From contig NZ_AP027081.1 in assembly GCF_030295425.1 (NCBI RefSeq), forward strand, positions 1,798,001 to 1,862,000: a stretch of DNA of 64,000 nucleotides. The letters are read 5' to 3'. Under the pieces are notes generated by a model. The model worked only from the letters and a program-made list of their open reading frames with translations. It was not told the DNA's origin and did not search any database. Positions 39,497 through 48,435 of this stretch are shown here, piece by piece (within the stretch, counting starts at the first letter, position 1; every line of letters begins with the position of its first letter). Made by a program: the position numbers and the translations under genes. Source of the stretch: Mesoterricola sediminis (GTDB lineage Bacteria > Acidobacteriota > Holophagae > Holophagales > Holophagaceae).

Positions 39497-41164
39497 ATGC
39501 CCCGCCTGACCATCCGGACCAAGCTGAGCCTGCACATCAGCCTTCTGGTGCTGGCCTTCGGCCTGTTCAACCTGGTCTTCTTCCCCCTCACCACCCGCCG
39601 GCAGCTCCTCGCCCAGGCGGAGACCGGCCTCCGGGACACCTCCCGGACCGCCGCGGCGGGCCTCGCGCCGGTCCTGGACCGCCGGGATCTGGCGGGCATG
39701 CGCCGGGTCCTGGAGGGGCTTCCGCCCTCGGGGGATTTCCAGTTCCACGTCCTCTTCGACGCCCAAGGGAAGGTGCTGCTCCGGTCCCCGGGGGCGCCGC
39801 CCTGGGTCGACGCGGAAGGGACGGGCCGGGGCCCCCGCTCCGGGGTCCGGGCCGGGGGGGAGATCGTCATCGCCTGGGCGGAGGTGCCCCGGGCGGCCCA
39901 GGCCGGGCCCCCCGCCGGAATCCTCCTGCTGGGCGCCTCCACCGCCTCCATCGACCGGCTGGTCCGCCACACCTTCCTCCGGGCCCTCGGCGCCGGCGGC
40001 CTGGCCTTCCTCGCCGCCATCGCCCTGGCCCGCCATCTGGCCACCCTCTACGTGAAGCCCCTCTCCAGGCTCACCGACGCCGTCCTCAAGGTGGCCGGCG
40101 GGAACCTGGACAGCCCCGCCACCGGCGTGGACAGCGAGGACGAGCTCGGCGTCCTGAGCCGGAGCATCGAGGCCATGACGAGCAAGGTCAAGGTCTCCCG
40201 GGACGAGTTCGAGACCCAGAACCGGCTCCTCGAATCCCGCGTGCACGAGCGGACCGGGCAGCTCCTCGAGACGATCTGGGAGCTGGAGGAGATCCGGGCC
40301 AACCTGGAGCAGCTGGTCCAGGAGCGCACCCGGGGCCTCGAACAGTCCCGGGCAGAACTGAAGGCCTGGGCCGGCACCCTCGAGCAGAAGGTGCAGGAGA
40401 AGACCCAGGAGCTGACCGAGGCCAACGCCAGCCTGATGATGAGCCTCCAGCGCCTCCAGGAGATGGACCGGGTCAAGAGCGAGTTCCTGGCCAACATGAG
40501 CCATGAGCTCCGCACGCCCCTCAACGCCGTGATCGGCTTCTCGGGCCTGCTGCTGCAGGAGGGCGAGGAGCGGGTGCCGCCGGAGGTTCGCACGGACCTG
40601 GGGATCATCCACCAGAACGGGCGCAACCTCCTGGGCATGATCGACAGCATCCTGGACCTCTCCAAGTTCGAGGCGGGCAGGTTCGAGCTGGACCTCGCCC
40701 CCATGGATCCCTTCCCGGCCCTGGACGAGGTGGCGGCGCTGGCCGCGGGCCTCATCGGGAGCCGGCCCCTGCGGTTCGCCTACCGGCGCGGGACGGGGGA
40801 GGGCCGCATCCTCGGCGACGCCTCCCGCTTCAAGCAGGTGGTCACCAACCTGGTGGGGAACGCCATCAAGTTCACGGAGCAGGGCGAGGTCGTCCTGGAG
40901 GCGGCGGCCCGGGGGGGACGGCTGCGGGTGGCCATCCGAGACACGGGGATCGGCATGAGCGGGCTCGAGCTGCAGCGCCTGTTCAAGCCCTTCCAGCAGG
41001 TGGACGGGAGCATCACCCGGAGGTTCGGGGGCACGGGGCTGGGCCTGGCCCTCAGCCAGCGCCTGGCGATGGCGATGGGCGGTCAGATCACGGTCGAAAG
41101 CGAGAAGGGCAGGGGGAGCGTCTTCACCGTCGACCTGCCCCTCCTGGCGGAGGAGGCTCCATGA
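39497..41164 (+). CDS. membrane histidine kinase with HAMP and coiled coil
   Basis: The 555-residue sensor has an N-terminal membrane helix (residues about 8-29), a periplasmic domain of about 120 residues, a second helix (ALGAGGLAFLAAIALARHLATL), a HAMP domain, a long coiled coil (residues about 235-325, with RVHERTGQLLETIWELEEI), then HisKA with His336 in NMSHELRTPLNAVIGF and a HATPase domain (NLVGNAIKFTEQG, DTGIGMS, GTGLGLALSQRLA). It is probably the kinase for the receiver of the next gene, with which it overlaps (ATGA at 41161). No SD is evident at its ATG. Confidence 0.93.
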   Translation: MPRLTIRTKLSLHISLLVLAFGLFNLVFFPLTTRRQLLAQAETGLRDTSRTAAAGLAPVLDRRDLAGMRRVLEGLPPSGDFQFHVLFDAQGKVLLRSPGAPPWVDAEGTGRGPRSGVRAGGEIVIAWAEVPRAAQAGPPAGILLLGASTASIDRLVRHTFLRALGAGGLAFLAAIALARHLATLYVKPLSRLTDAVLKVAGGNLDSPATGVDSEDELGVLSRSIEAMTSKVKVSRDEFETQNRLLESRVHERTGQLLETIWELEEIRANLEQLVQERTRGLEQSRAELKAWAGTLEQKVQEKTQELTEANASLMMSLQRLQEMDRVKSEFLANMSHELRTPLNAVIGFSGLLLQEGEERVPPEVRTDLGIIHQNGRNLLGMIDSILDLSKFEAGRFELDLAPMDPFPALDEVAALAAGLIGSRPLRFAYRRGTGEGRILGDASRFKQVVTNLVGNAIKFTEQGEVVLEAAARGGRLRVAIRDTGIGMSGLELQRLFKPFQQVDGSITRRFGGTGLGLALSQRLAMAMGGQITVESEKGRGSVFTVDLPLLAEEAP

Positions 41165-42969
41165 CGAAACCCCGGATCCTCTGCATCGAGGACAACGCCG
41201 TCAACTGGCGTCTCGTCCAGCGGCTCCTCTCCCAGGCGGGCTACGAGATGCACTGGGCGGAGGAGGGCCTCCAGGGCTACGAGATGGCCGCGGGGGTCAA
41301 GCCCGACCTGATCCTGCTGGACATCAACCTCCCGGGCCTTTCCGGCTTCGAGGTCGCCACCAAGTTCAAGCAGCACCCGGAGCTCAAGGGCGTGCCCATC
41401 GTCGCCCTGACGGCCCGCACCCAGAAGGCGGACCGCGAGACCGCCCTCGTGGCGGGCTGCGACGGGTTCATTCCCAAGCCCCTGGACCCCTTCACCTTCG
41501 TCGACCAGGTCGGGGCCTTCCTCCAGGGCCAGCGGGAGCGCCTGGAGAAGGCCCGGGAGGCCCCGGCCCTGCGCCAGTTCAACGCCCAGATGGTGGAGCA
41601 CCTGGAGACGCAGCTCCTCGAGGCCCGGGAGGCCAACCGCAAGCTCATCGAGGCCCAGGAGGCCCTGGAGCGCAGGAACGGCAGCCTCTCCCGGCTCCTG
41701 GCCCTGAGCCGGGACATTCTCACCGAGCGGGACCCCCAGGCCCTCCTGCTGCGCATCCTGTCCGAAGTCCGGGCCGAGGTGCGCGCCACGGGCCTCACCG
41801 CCTACCGGATGCACGGGAGCGGCAGCTACTACGAGGGCTACCGCTGGAACGGCGCCGCCTTCGATCCCCTGCCGGTGCTGCCCGTGGGCCACGCCTTCGT
41901 GGGGCGGGCCTGGGCGGCGGGCGCCTCGGGCGTGCTCTCCTCGGAGGCCCTCCGGTCCAGCCGGCTCTGGGAGGAGGGCCTGGACCTGGGCTTCTGGACC
42001 CCGGCCTCGGAAGCCGCCCTCCTGGTCCTGCGCACCCACCAGGAAGGGGAGGAGATCTCGGGGTTCTGGATCCTGACCCGGCCCCTGGAGCGGCCCTTCA
42101 CGGCCGAGGACCTGGAGATGGCGACCCTCCACGCCAGCATCGCCCTGGTGAGCCTGGAGAACGCGGAGCTCATCGTGAGCCTGGACGACAGCACCCGCGC
42201 CCTGGCCTCCAGCTACGAGCGCATCGAGGGCGCCTACCAGGACCTCCAGAACGCCCGGGCCGACCTCAACCGCCGGGACCGCCAGGCCCTCCTCGGCGAC
42301 CTGTTCACCAAGATCGCCCAGCGGCTGGCCGCCCCCGTCCAGAGCCTGCACATCCAGAGCCAGGTGCTGGATCATTTGCCCGCCTGGAACGGCGAGGGCG
42401 TGCCCGAGGCCCACCCCCGGGCCCTCGCGGAGATCCGGGAGGCGGTGAGCAAGATCGACGGCCTCCTCAAGGCCCTCATGCGCCGGGTGGGCCGGGAGGG
42501 CCCCAGCAAGCCCGAATGGCTGGACCTCCACGACCTCATCCAGCAGGAGCTGGAACTGCTCCAGGCCGAGGGCGTGATCCCCGCGGGCGTGGCGGTCACC
42601 CAGGACCTGCGGGCGCGGGTGCCCCTCATCTTCGGGGTCTACGGCGACTTCGCCACCTCCCTGCTCAACCTGGTCCACCACGCCCTGGGGGGGCCCACGC
42701 CCTCCCCGACCCTCGACATCCGCTCCTTCCGCACCGACGACGCCTTCCTCCTCCAGGTGACCGACGAGGGCGGAGCGATCCCCCCCAGCGAGCTGGCCCA
42801 GGCCTTCGAGCCCTTCTCCGGGCTGCACCAGCAGGCCGTCATGGGCGTGCGCAGCCCGGGCGAGGAACTGGCCGCCTGCCGGCAGTTCATGGCCGCCTAC
42901 CAGGGCGACATCACCCTGGCCAACCACGGCGACGGCACCATCGTCCGGATGTCCATCCCCCTCAAGTGA
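41161..42969 (+). CDS. response regulator with GAF and degenerate kinase domains
   Basis: The 602-residue protein begins with an intact receiver domain (CIEDNAVNWRLV, Asp54 in LLDINLPGLSG, FIPKPLDPF), then a coiled segment, a GAF-like domain (about 170-340), and a region laid out like HisKA-HATPase. In the latter, the H-box is replaced by QRLAAPVQSLHIQSQ, the N box LLNLVHHALGG lacks the usual Asn, and the G1 box is VTDEGGAI. ATP use and autophosphorylation are therefore doubtful. It looks like a phospho-acceptor or sensor pseudokinase paired with the upstream kinase. No DNA-binding domain is present. Confidence 0.88.
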   Translation: MTKPRILCIEDNAVNWRLVQRLLSQAGYEMHWAEEGLQGYEMAAGVKPDLILLDINLPGLSGFEVATKFKQHPELKGVPIVALTARTQKADRETALVAGCDGFIPKPLDPFTFVDQVGAFLQGQRERLEKAREAPALRQFNAQMVEHLETQLLEAREANRKLIEAQEALERRNGSLSRLLALSRDILTERDPQALLLRILSEVRAEVRATGLTAYRMHGSGSYYEGYRWNGAAFDPLPVLPVGHAFVGRAWAAGASGVLSSEALRSSRLWEEGLDLGFWTPASEAALLVLRTHQEGEEISGFWILTRPLERPFTAEDLEMATLHASIALVSLENAELIVSLDDSTRALASSYERIEGAYQDLQNARADLNRRDRQALLGDLFTKIAQRLAAPVQSLHIQSQVLDHLPAWNGEGVPEAHPRALAEIREAVSKIDGLLKALMRRVGREGPSKPEWLDLHDLIQQELELLQAEGVIPAGVAVTQDLRARVPLIFGVYGDFATSLLNLVHHALGGPTPSPTLDIRSFRTDDAFLLQVTDEGGAIPPSELAQAFEPFSGLHQQAVMGVRSPGEELAACRQFMAAYQGDITLANHGDGTIVRMSIPLK

Positions 42970-43003
42970 GGCCGCGTCCGGGCTGACGATCCGCCCATCG
43001 CGA

Positions 43004-43039
43004 ACGGGCCGATGAATGCCTCGGCATTCATCGGCCCGT
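43004..43039. terminator. 17-bp perfect hairpin between convergent genes
   Basis: ACGGGCCGATGAATGCC at 43004-43020 and its exact reverse complement at 43023-43039 are separated by TC, so the structure folds as a 16-bp stem with a CTCG tetraloop. It lies between the pseudokinase stop and the convergent TPR gene stop and could end both transcripts. Neither side has a U-tract. Confidence 0.6.
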
Positions 43040-43085
43040 GCTCACCTGCGGCCGGCGTCCCGGAGGGACCCGGCGCTGCCGGTCC

Positions 43086-44105
43086 CTACTTGAGCTCCTT
43101 GAGGAACTCCTTGACCTCGCCGGCCTTCTTGCCGTTGGGGGCCTTCTCCAGGTAGGTCTTGAAGGCCTCCTTGGCGGCCTTCAGGTTGTTGAGGGAGAAC
43201 TCGACCACGCCCTTCAGCCAGTAGCTGTCGGCGAAGGCGGGGTCGATGCGGATGGCGTTGTCGACCTTCTTCTTGGCGGTCTCGAAGTCGCCGTTGTTGA
43301 AGGCGGTCACGCCGTCGTTGTAGGCCAGCTCGGGGCGGGGACCGACGAGGGCGTCCAGGATGGCCTGGTACTTCGTGGCGGCGGCCTCGTCACCGGAACC
43401 CTTGGCGGACTCGGCCAGGGCCAGGGCCAGGCGCTGATCCTTGGGGTTGGCCTGGAAGGCCTTCTCCAGCATGGGCATCGCCTGCTTGAGATACTCGGGG
43501 TTCACGGGCGCCTTGCGGCCGACCTCGAAGAGGGTGAGGCCGCAGACCCGCTCGGCCACGGCGAGCTGGTTGTCCATGGGCTTGGGATCCTCGCCCTCCT
43601 TCAGGGCCTTCCGGGCGGCGCGCAGGTCCTCGACGGCCTGGACCAGGTGGGGCCGGGCCTCGGCGAACTCCTGGCGGTTGTAGAACTCGACGCCGGTATT
43701 GAAGGCGTGGGAGCCGGAGATGGACTTCTTCTCGCTCTCGGACATGTTGGCCTGGCTCTGGGCGAGGGCCAGCTCCTGCGCCTCCTTGGTGGTCATCAGG
43801 ACGTAGTCCTTCTTGAAGGTGTCACCAAGGGGGATCTTGATGGTCTCCTTGAGGCCCTGGTAGCCGGGCGCGGTGATCTCGATGTCGAACTCCTTGGGCT
43901 CGAGCCCGACCTGCATGTAGTTGCCCTTGGCGTCCACCTGGAGCGTCTTGGTCCAGGTGATCTCCTTGCGGCTGATGGTGAAAACGACGCCGGGGACGGG
44001 CTTGCCGTCCTTCCCCGTGACCTTGCCCTGCATGCGGCCCGTGCTCTGGGCCACCAGGGACACGCAGGCAGCGGGGATGATCATGGCCGTCAAAAGTTTG
44101 CGCAT
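43086..44105 (-). CDS. secreted TPR protein with carboxypeptidase-regulatory-like domain
   Basis: The 339-residue product has a signal peptide (MRKLLTAMIIPAACVSLVAQS), a small beta-sandwich of the carboxypeptidase-regulatory type (residues about 25-105, GKVTGKDGKPVPGVVFTISR), and a C-terminal half of TPR helices (for example ELAYNDGVTAFNNGDFETA and DSYWLKGVVEFSLNNLKAA). Such proteins usually scaffold envelope complexes; the role here is not known. Codon choice is less extreme than in neighbours, with many Lys codons. GGAGG stands 4-5 nt before the ATG at 44105, an excellent SD. It is divergent from the gene at 44203. Confidence 0.85.
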   Translation of the reverse strand: MRKLLTAMIIPAACVSLVAQSTGRMQGKVTGKDGKPVPGVVFTISRKEITWTKTLQVDAKGNYMQVGLEPKEFDIEITAPGYQGLKETIKIPLGDTFKKDYVLMTTKEAQELALAQSQANMSESEKKSISGSHAFNTGVEFYNRQEFAEARPHLVQAVEDLRAARKALKEGEDPKPMDNQLAVAERVCGLTLFEVGRKAPVNPEYLKQAMPMLEKAFQANPKDQRLALALAESAKGSGDEAAATKYQAILDALVGPRPELAYNDGVTAFNNGDFETAKKKVDNAIRIDPAFADSYWLKGVVEFSLNNLKAAKEAFKTYLEKAPNGKKAGEVKEFLKELK

Positions 44106-44146
44106 AATACCTCCATTTACCACCATGGTCCCATTTATCAATGGCT

Positions 44147-44175
44147 TTGAGAAGTGCCCTTGGATGAACTGTGAT
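44147..44175 (+). promoter_or_regulatory. sigma-70-like promoter for the gene at 44203
   Basis: TTGAGA at 44147-44152 (5 of 6) and TGTGAT at 44170-44175 (4 of 6) are separated by exactly 17 bp. The predicted start near 44182 gives a leader of about 20 nt that includes the GGAG SD at 44194-44197. This is the best-formed promoter I found in the window. Confidence 0.55.
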
Positions 44176-44202
44176 ACGCTTCGGGCAATCCTCGGAGTGA
44201 CC

Positions 44203-46128
44203 ATGAGTGCTGCGGAAGCATGGCCGTCCCACACCGCCCTCGCATCCGCCCTCCATGTCTGTGTCGGCTTGAGTGCAAGTCTTTCAAAAAGGGCGCTTAC
44301 GGCTGCGGCCTTCGCCGGTTTCCTCCTGGCCGCGCCCTTGTGGGCCAAGGCGGAGCCCGCCGCGGCCCCCGCCCGCGCTGAACTCCAGCCCGCCATCGCC
44401 CTCAGCCACTGCGCGGAACGCCTGAAACCCGCCTTCCAGACGGGGGATCCGGTGGCCATCCAGGCCGCCGTCCAGGACGTCGAGCTGCTCCGGCGCACCT
44501 ACGGAACCCTGGACGTCCTGCCCCTCGTGGAGGCGATGACCATCTTCGCCCGGGACCTGGGGCGCAAGGGCAGCCCAGCCGCCGGCATCAAGGTGCTGGA
44601 CACCGTGGAGCGGTGGGCCCCGCGCAATCCCTCCGTCCTGGGGGCCCGCATCGTCCTGGCCCGCCAGCAGGGGCCCCAGGGCTGGGTGTGGAGCATCGCG
44701 GACCTCCTCGAACTGACCCGGGCCCGGCTCACGAACCCCGACCACCGCTGGCTCTGGACCCTCCAGCACCTGGCCTGGGCGCGGGTGATGGCGGCCCTGC
44801 TGCTCTGGGGCACCGCCCTCGCGCTGGGGCTCCGCTACCGCCGCGTCTGGCGGACCACGTGGGAGGATCCGCTCCGGCATCACGCCATCCACCCCCATGT
44901 GGTGGCCCTCCTCGGCGCGTTCATCGTCACCCTGCCGGTGGTGTTCGGACTCGATCCGGGCCTCGCGGCCATGCTCTGGCTCTGGATCCTGGCGCCGTTC
45001 CTCACGGGGCCGGAGGTGCGGGTGGCCCTGGCCGTGATCCTGATCCAGATGGTCCACCCGGTGCTGACCCTGGTGGAGCCGCTGGCCTCGCCGGCGCCCC
45101 GGCCCAGCCTCGTCACCCTCCAGCTCCGCCCGCAGCCGGCCCCCCCGGATGAGCGCATCCTGGCGGGCCTTTCCGCCCACGACCGGACCTTCCTGGCCGG
45201 CTGGCGGCAACTCCAGAGCCAGGACTGGCCCCGGGCCGCGGCCACCTTCGAGGCGCTGGCCAAGGAGTCGGGAGACCGTGCAGAGGTCGTGAACAACCTG
45301 GGCGTGGCCCGGTACCAGATGGGCAACGTGCAGGGCGCGCAGGCCTGCTTCGACGAGGCGGCCACCCTGGCGCCGCGCCGGGGGGAGATCCTCCTCAACC
45401 AGAGCGTGGTGGCCTTCCGGCAGATGGACGGCCCCCTGGGGTTCGCCAAGCAGGAGGATGCCCGCCACTTCGCCCCGGAGACCTTCAACCGCATCCTGGC
45501 TGCCAACCAGGCGCGCACCGACCAGCGGACCTTCGCCCTGCCGCTGCCCGATACGCCGGAGCGCATCGCCGCCCTGGCCCGGGCGATCCGCCCGGAGCGT
45601 CCCGCGTCCGGGGGCGGCATCCACCTCTACACCCTCCTCAACCTCCTCCTGCCCCTGGCGGCCGCCGGCCTCTTCTACCTGCGCCTCTCCCGGAGCATCG
45701 CCCAGGCCCATCCCTCCCAGTGCGCCCGATGCGGCGAGCCCTTCCACACCACCGATTCGCCGGACGCCTGGGTCTGCTCCAAGTGCCACCATCTCTTCGT
45801 CCTCAAGGATGGGCTCCACGGTGAGAGCCGCAAACGGAAGGTGGAGGAGGTCGCCGGGTTCCAGCGCTCCCAGCGCTGGGTCCACCGGTTCCTGGCCTTC
45901 GCCCTGCCGGGGACGGACCTGCTCCTGGCCGGGGAGACCCGGGCGGGCATGGTGGAGTTCTCCTTCCTCTGCTTCGCCGCGGGCGTGGTGCTGGCCACGG
46001 GCCGGCCCCTGCGCTACCCGGGCGAGGTCCTCCAGGATCCGGCGACGGTTTGGCTGCCCATGGGGCTGGTTCTTCTGGCCATCCTGTTCCTGCGTTCCTG
46101 GCTCAAACTGCTGCCGAGGAGGGGCTAG
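44203..46128 (+). CDS. multi-pass membrane TPR protein with zinc ribbon
   Basis: A 641-residue protein I cannot name. After a signal-like segment (TAAAFAGFLLAAPLWAKA) come helical repeats, four membrane helices at about residues 190-300, a cytosolic or periplasmic TPR stretch (EVVNNLGVARYQMGNVQGAQA), another membrane helix, a four-Cys zinc ribbon (CARCGEPF then CSKCHHLF), and two C-terminal hydrophobic helices. GGAG precedes the ATG at 44203 with 5-nt spacing; a later TTG at 44269 would put the signal peptide nearer the start. It is 2 bp from a DUF4388 gene and probably functions with it. Confidence 0.8.
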   Translation: MSAAEAWPSHTALASALHVCVGLSASLSKRALTAAAFAGFLLAAPLWAKAEPAAAPARAELQPAIALSHCAERLKPAFQTGDPVAIQAAVQDVELLRRTYGTLDVLPLVEAMTIFARDLGRKGSPAAGIKVLDTVERWAPRNPSVLGARIVLARQQGPQGWVWSIADLLELTRARLTNPDHRWLWTLQHLAWARVMAALLLWGTALALGLRYRRVWRTTWEDPLRHHAIHPHVVALLGAFIVTLPVVFGLDPGLAAMLWLWILAPFLTGPEVRVALAVILIQMVHPVLTLVEPLASPAPRPSLVTLQLRPQPAPPDERILAGLSAHDRTFLAGWRQLQSQDWPRAAATFEALAKESGDRAEVVNNLGVARYQMGNVQGAQACFDEAATLAPRRGEILLNQSVVAFRQMDGPLGFAKQEDARHFAPETFNRILAANQARTDQRTFALPLPDTPERIAALARAIRPERPASGGGIHLYTLLNLLLPLAAAGLFYLRLSRSIAQAHPSQCARCGEPFHTTDSPDAWVCSKCHHLFVLKDGLHGESRKRKVEEVAGFQRSQRWVHRFLAFALPGTDLLLAGETRAGMVEFSFLCFAAGVVLATGRPLRYPGEVLQDPATVWLPMGLVLLAILFLRSWLKLLPRRG

Positions 46129-46130
46129 GC

Positions 46131-47300
46131 ATGGCGCTCGAAGGCTCCCTCCGCGATTTCGACCTCTTTTCCCTGTTCAACATGATCAAGACCCAGGGGA
46201 AGAGCGGGACCCTGGTGCTCAGCCGGGCCCAGGAGTTCGTGAAGATCTTCTTCGACACCGGCGAGATCGTCGGGTGCGATTCCAACCAGGTCCGCATGGA
46301 GGACCGCGTCGGCGCCATGCTGGTGCGCCTGGGGCGCCTCTCCGGGGACGAGCTGCTGGCCATGATCCACCGCCAGAAGCAGACCCTGAAGCGCATGGGC
46401 ACCCTGCTGGTCGAATCCGGCCGCGTGAGCCCCCAGGACCTCCAGGACGCCCTCTTCAACCAGGCGATGTCCATCATCTACCGCACCTTCCGGTGGGTGG
46501 AGGGCGACTACCGCTTCGACTCCATCCTGCCTCCGGAGCTCGACCGGGAGAACTTCCCGCCGATCCCCGTGGACACGGTGCTCATGGAAGCCGCCCGGAT
46601 CATGGACGAGTGGCCCGAGGTGCAGCGGCGGCTCCCGGACAACGCGCTCCCCCTCCGGAAGACCGAATACGGCGAGTCCATCCACCTGGACATCGACAAG
46701 GACCTGTCCACCGTCCTGGAGGGCGGCTCCATGGACGTGGAGGGCTCGGGCCTGAACCACGAGCAGGAGACGGTCCTCACCTACTTCTCGACCCCCAGCA
46801 GCGTCCAGAGCGTGCTCCAGATCAGCCGCTACGACGAGCTCGACACCTGCAAGTACATCGCGGAGCTCCTCGAGCAGGGGATCCTCGAGGTCTCCCCCGA
46901 GTCCGTGGAGGAGCGTCCGGCCTTCGTGTGGGCGCTGCCCCCGTCGGCCTTCAAGGAGTCCGCCGAGCCCAAGGGGCCCTCGCGGCTCTTCTGGCCGGCG
47001 GTGATCCTGTTCCTGGGCTTCCCCCTCGCCTTCTATGTGCCCCGGGCGGCCACCTCGTTCAACGAGGGCCTCGCCAGCCTTCAGCCGGCCAGCCAGCACC
47101 TGCCCCTGGATCCCGCCACCCGCCTGCGCAAGGCCTGGGCCTTCCGCATGGCCAATCCTGCGGACGGGGGCCGGGCCACGGCCGAGGCCCTGGGCTGCCG
47201 CCTGGACGAAGGGGTCACCGTGCCCGACCTCTCCAAGTGGCCGAACCCCCTGACCCCCACGCCCCTCGACAAGTCCGTCGCGATTCCGGCCGAGCAGTAG
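46131..47300 (+). CDS. DUF4388 protein with C-terminal membrane segment
   Basis: The 389-residue protein starts with a DUF4388 (PatA-like) domain: MALEGSLRDFDLFSLFNMIK, GTLVLSR, FFDTGEIVGCDS, and later YRTFRWVEGDYRFD. This family occurs in Myxococci, Acidobacteria and others next to signalling and motility genes. The middle (about 200-270) looks like a winged-helix-type segment (LTYFSTPSSVQSVLQISRYD), and one membrane segment follows (FWPAVILFLGFPLAFYV), with a short tail outside. AGGAGG at 46117-46122 is a strong SD. It follows the zinc-ribbon membrane protein by 2 bp. Function unknown. Confidence 0.82.
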   Translation: MALEGSLRDFDLFSLFNMIKTQGKSGTLVLSRAQEFVKIFFDTGEIVGCDSNQVRMEDRVGAMLVRLGRLSGDELLAMIHRQKQTLKRMGTLLVESGRVSPQDLQDALFNQAMSIIYRTFRWVEGDYRFDSILPPELDRENFPPIPVDTVLMEAARIMDEWPEVQRRLPDNALPLRKTEYGESIHLDIDKDLSTVLEGGSMDVEGSGLNHEQETVLTYFSTPSSVQSVLQISRYDELDTCKYIAELLEQGILEVSPESVEERPAFVWALPPSAFKESAEPKGPSRLFWPAVILFLGFPLAFYVPRAATSFNEGLASLQPASQHLPLDPATRLRKAWAFRMANPADGGRATAEALGCRLDEGVTVPDLSKWPNPLTPTPLDKSVAIPAEQ

Positions 47301-47352
47301 CGGCCGCGGCCGACCGGAGGCCGGCGCCGGTCCCTCCCGGCCGCGAACGCGG

Positions 47353-47379
47353 CCGAGGCCGGGCGTGGCCCGGCCTCGG
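47353..47379. terminator. 12-bp perfect hairpin between convergent genes
   Basis: CCGAGGCCGGGC and GCCCGGCCTCGG pair perfectly around a GTG loop, 53 bp after the DUF4388 stop and 28 bp before the tatC stop on the other strand. There is no U-tract on either side. Confidence 0.5.
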
Positions 47380-47406
47380 AACGGAACGCGCCGGAGGCGC
47401 GGGCGG

Positions 47407-48219
47407 CTATTCGTCCTCGAGGACGTCGGTTGCCTTCGGCTTGCGCGGCTGCGCGGCCCAGGCGACGAGGACGGAGATGAAGTAGAGGCCCTCGAGCACC
47501 ACCCCGAAGAAGATCGTCGTGACGATGACGTCGCCGGGGGTGAGGAAGGCGCTGATGATGAAGATCGCGATGGTCGCGTGGCGCCAGTACTTCAGCAGCC
47601 ACCGGGCGGTCACGATGCGGAAGCGGGCCAGGAAGAAGACCAGCACCGGCAGCTCGAACATGAGGCCGGTGCCCACGACCGTGTAGATGAACAGGTCGAG
47701 GTAGTCCTCCAGGTGCAGGTTGGTCCGCAGCCCGGCCTTCAGGGCCTCCTCGAAGAGGATGTCGCCCAGGAACTGGAAGGCGTTGAAGTAGGCGAAGGCC
47801 GCGCCCCCCAGGAAGCAGGCCGAGGTGGCCAGCACGAAGGGGATGGCGAACCGCCGCTCCCGGGCGTAGAGGCCCGGCTTGATGAATCCCCACACCTGCG
47901 CGAAGAGGAAGGGCGCGGCGATGAAGATGGCGGCCCATACGGCGAGCCGCATCAGGGAGAAGAAGGGCTCCGTCAGGCTCGTGTAGGCGAAGGGCTCGAA
48001 GGCCGTGGGGATGGGCAGGTGATCTGCGACCGCCTGGGCGATTGCGTGCTTTTTGTACGTGTCGAAGAAGGGCTTCTGGGCCCAGAGCATGAGCTTGAAG
48101 CGGAATCCGTACGTGAGCGCGAAGGCGGCGGCCACGATCAGCAGGCTTCGGACGAGGCGGACCCGCAGCTCCTGCAGGTGCTCCCAGAAGGACATCTGGT
48201 CGGGGGAGGTGTTCGACAT
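47407..48219 (-). CDS. tatC: Sec-independent protein translocase TatC
   Basis: TatC is the receptor for twin-arginine signal peptides in the inner membrane. The 270-residue protein has six hydrophobic helices, the N-terminal MSFWEHLQELRVRLVRSL (HLxELRxR signature), FEPFAYTSLTEPFF, the ERRFAIPF loop, and TPGDVIVTTIFF. The family's conserved PxFExP and Glu positions appear kept. It lies 33 bp downstream of tatA on the minus strand, the normal tatA-tatC order. A separate tatB is not seen, and a single TatA may serve both roles. Confidence 0.95.
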   Translation of the reverse strand: MSNTSPDQMSFWEHLQELRVRLVRSLLIVAAAFALTYGFRFKLMLWAQKPFFDTYKKHAIAQAVADHLPIPTAFEPFAYTSLTEPFFSLMRLAVWAAIFIAAPFLFAQVWGFIKPGLYARERRFAIPFVLATSACFLGGAAFAYFNAFQFLGDILFEEALKAGLRTNLHLEDYLDLFIYTVVGTGLMFELPVLVFFLARFRIVTARWLLKYWRHATIAIFIISAFLTPGDVIVTTIFFGVVLEGLYFISVLVAWAAQPRKPKATDVLEDE

Positions 48220-48252
48220 GGGCTGGCAGGCCGGGGCGGACCCCGGCGGCTC

Positions 48253-48435
48253 CTACTTCTTCTCGCCGCTGGGGGCGTCGTCCTTGACGGATTCCGTGAT
48301 CTCGCGGCTGGCCTTCTTGAACTCCTGGATGCCCTTGCCGAGGGCCTTGCCCAGTTCGGGGAGCTTGGAGGGGCCGAAGAAGATCAGCAGCAGGATGCCG
48401 ATCAGCAGCATTTCGGTGAGGCCGAGATTGCCCAT
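48253..48435 (-). CDS. tatA: twin-arginine translocase subunit TatA
   Basis: A 60-residue protein with the TatA layout: short N-terminus with Glu8, one membrane helix (EMLLIGILLLIFFGPSKLPEL), the FGPSKLPELGKALGKG hinge, an amphipathic helix and a Lys/Asp/Glu-rich tail. TatA oligomers form the passage for folded proteins. GAGAATC lies upstream of the ATG at 48435; a stronger SD is not visible. It is co-oriented with tatC. Confidence 0.94.
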   Translation of the reverse strand: MGNLGLTEMLLIGILLLIFFGPSKLPELGKALGKGIQEFKKASREITESVKDDAPSGEKK

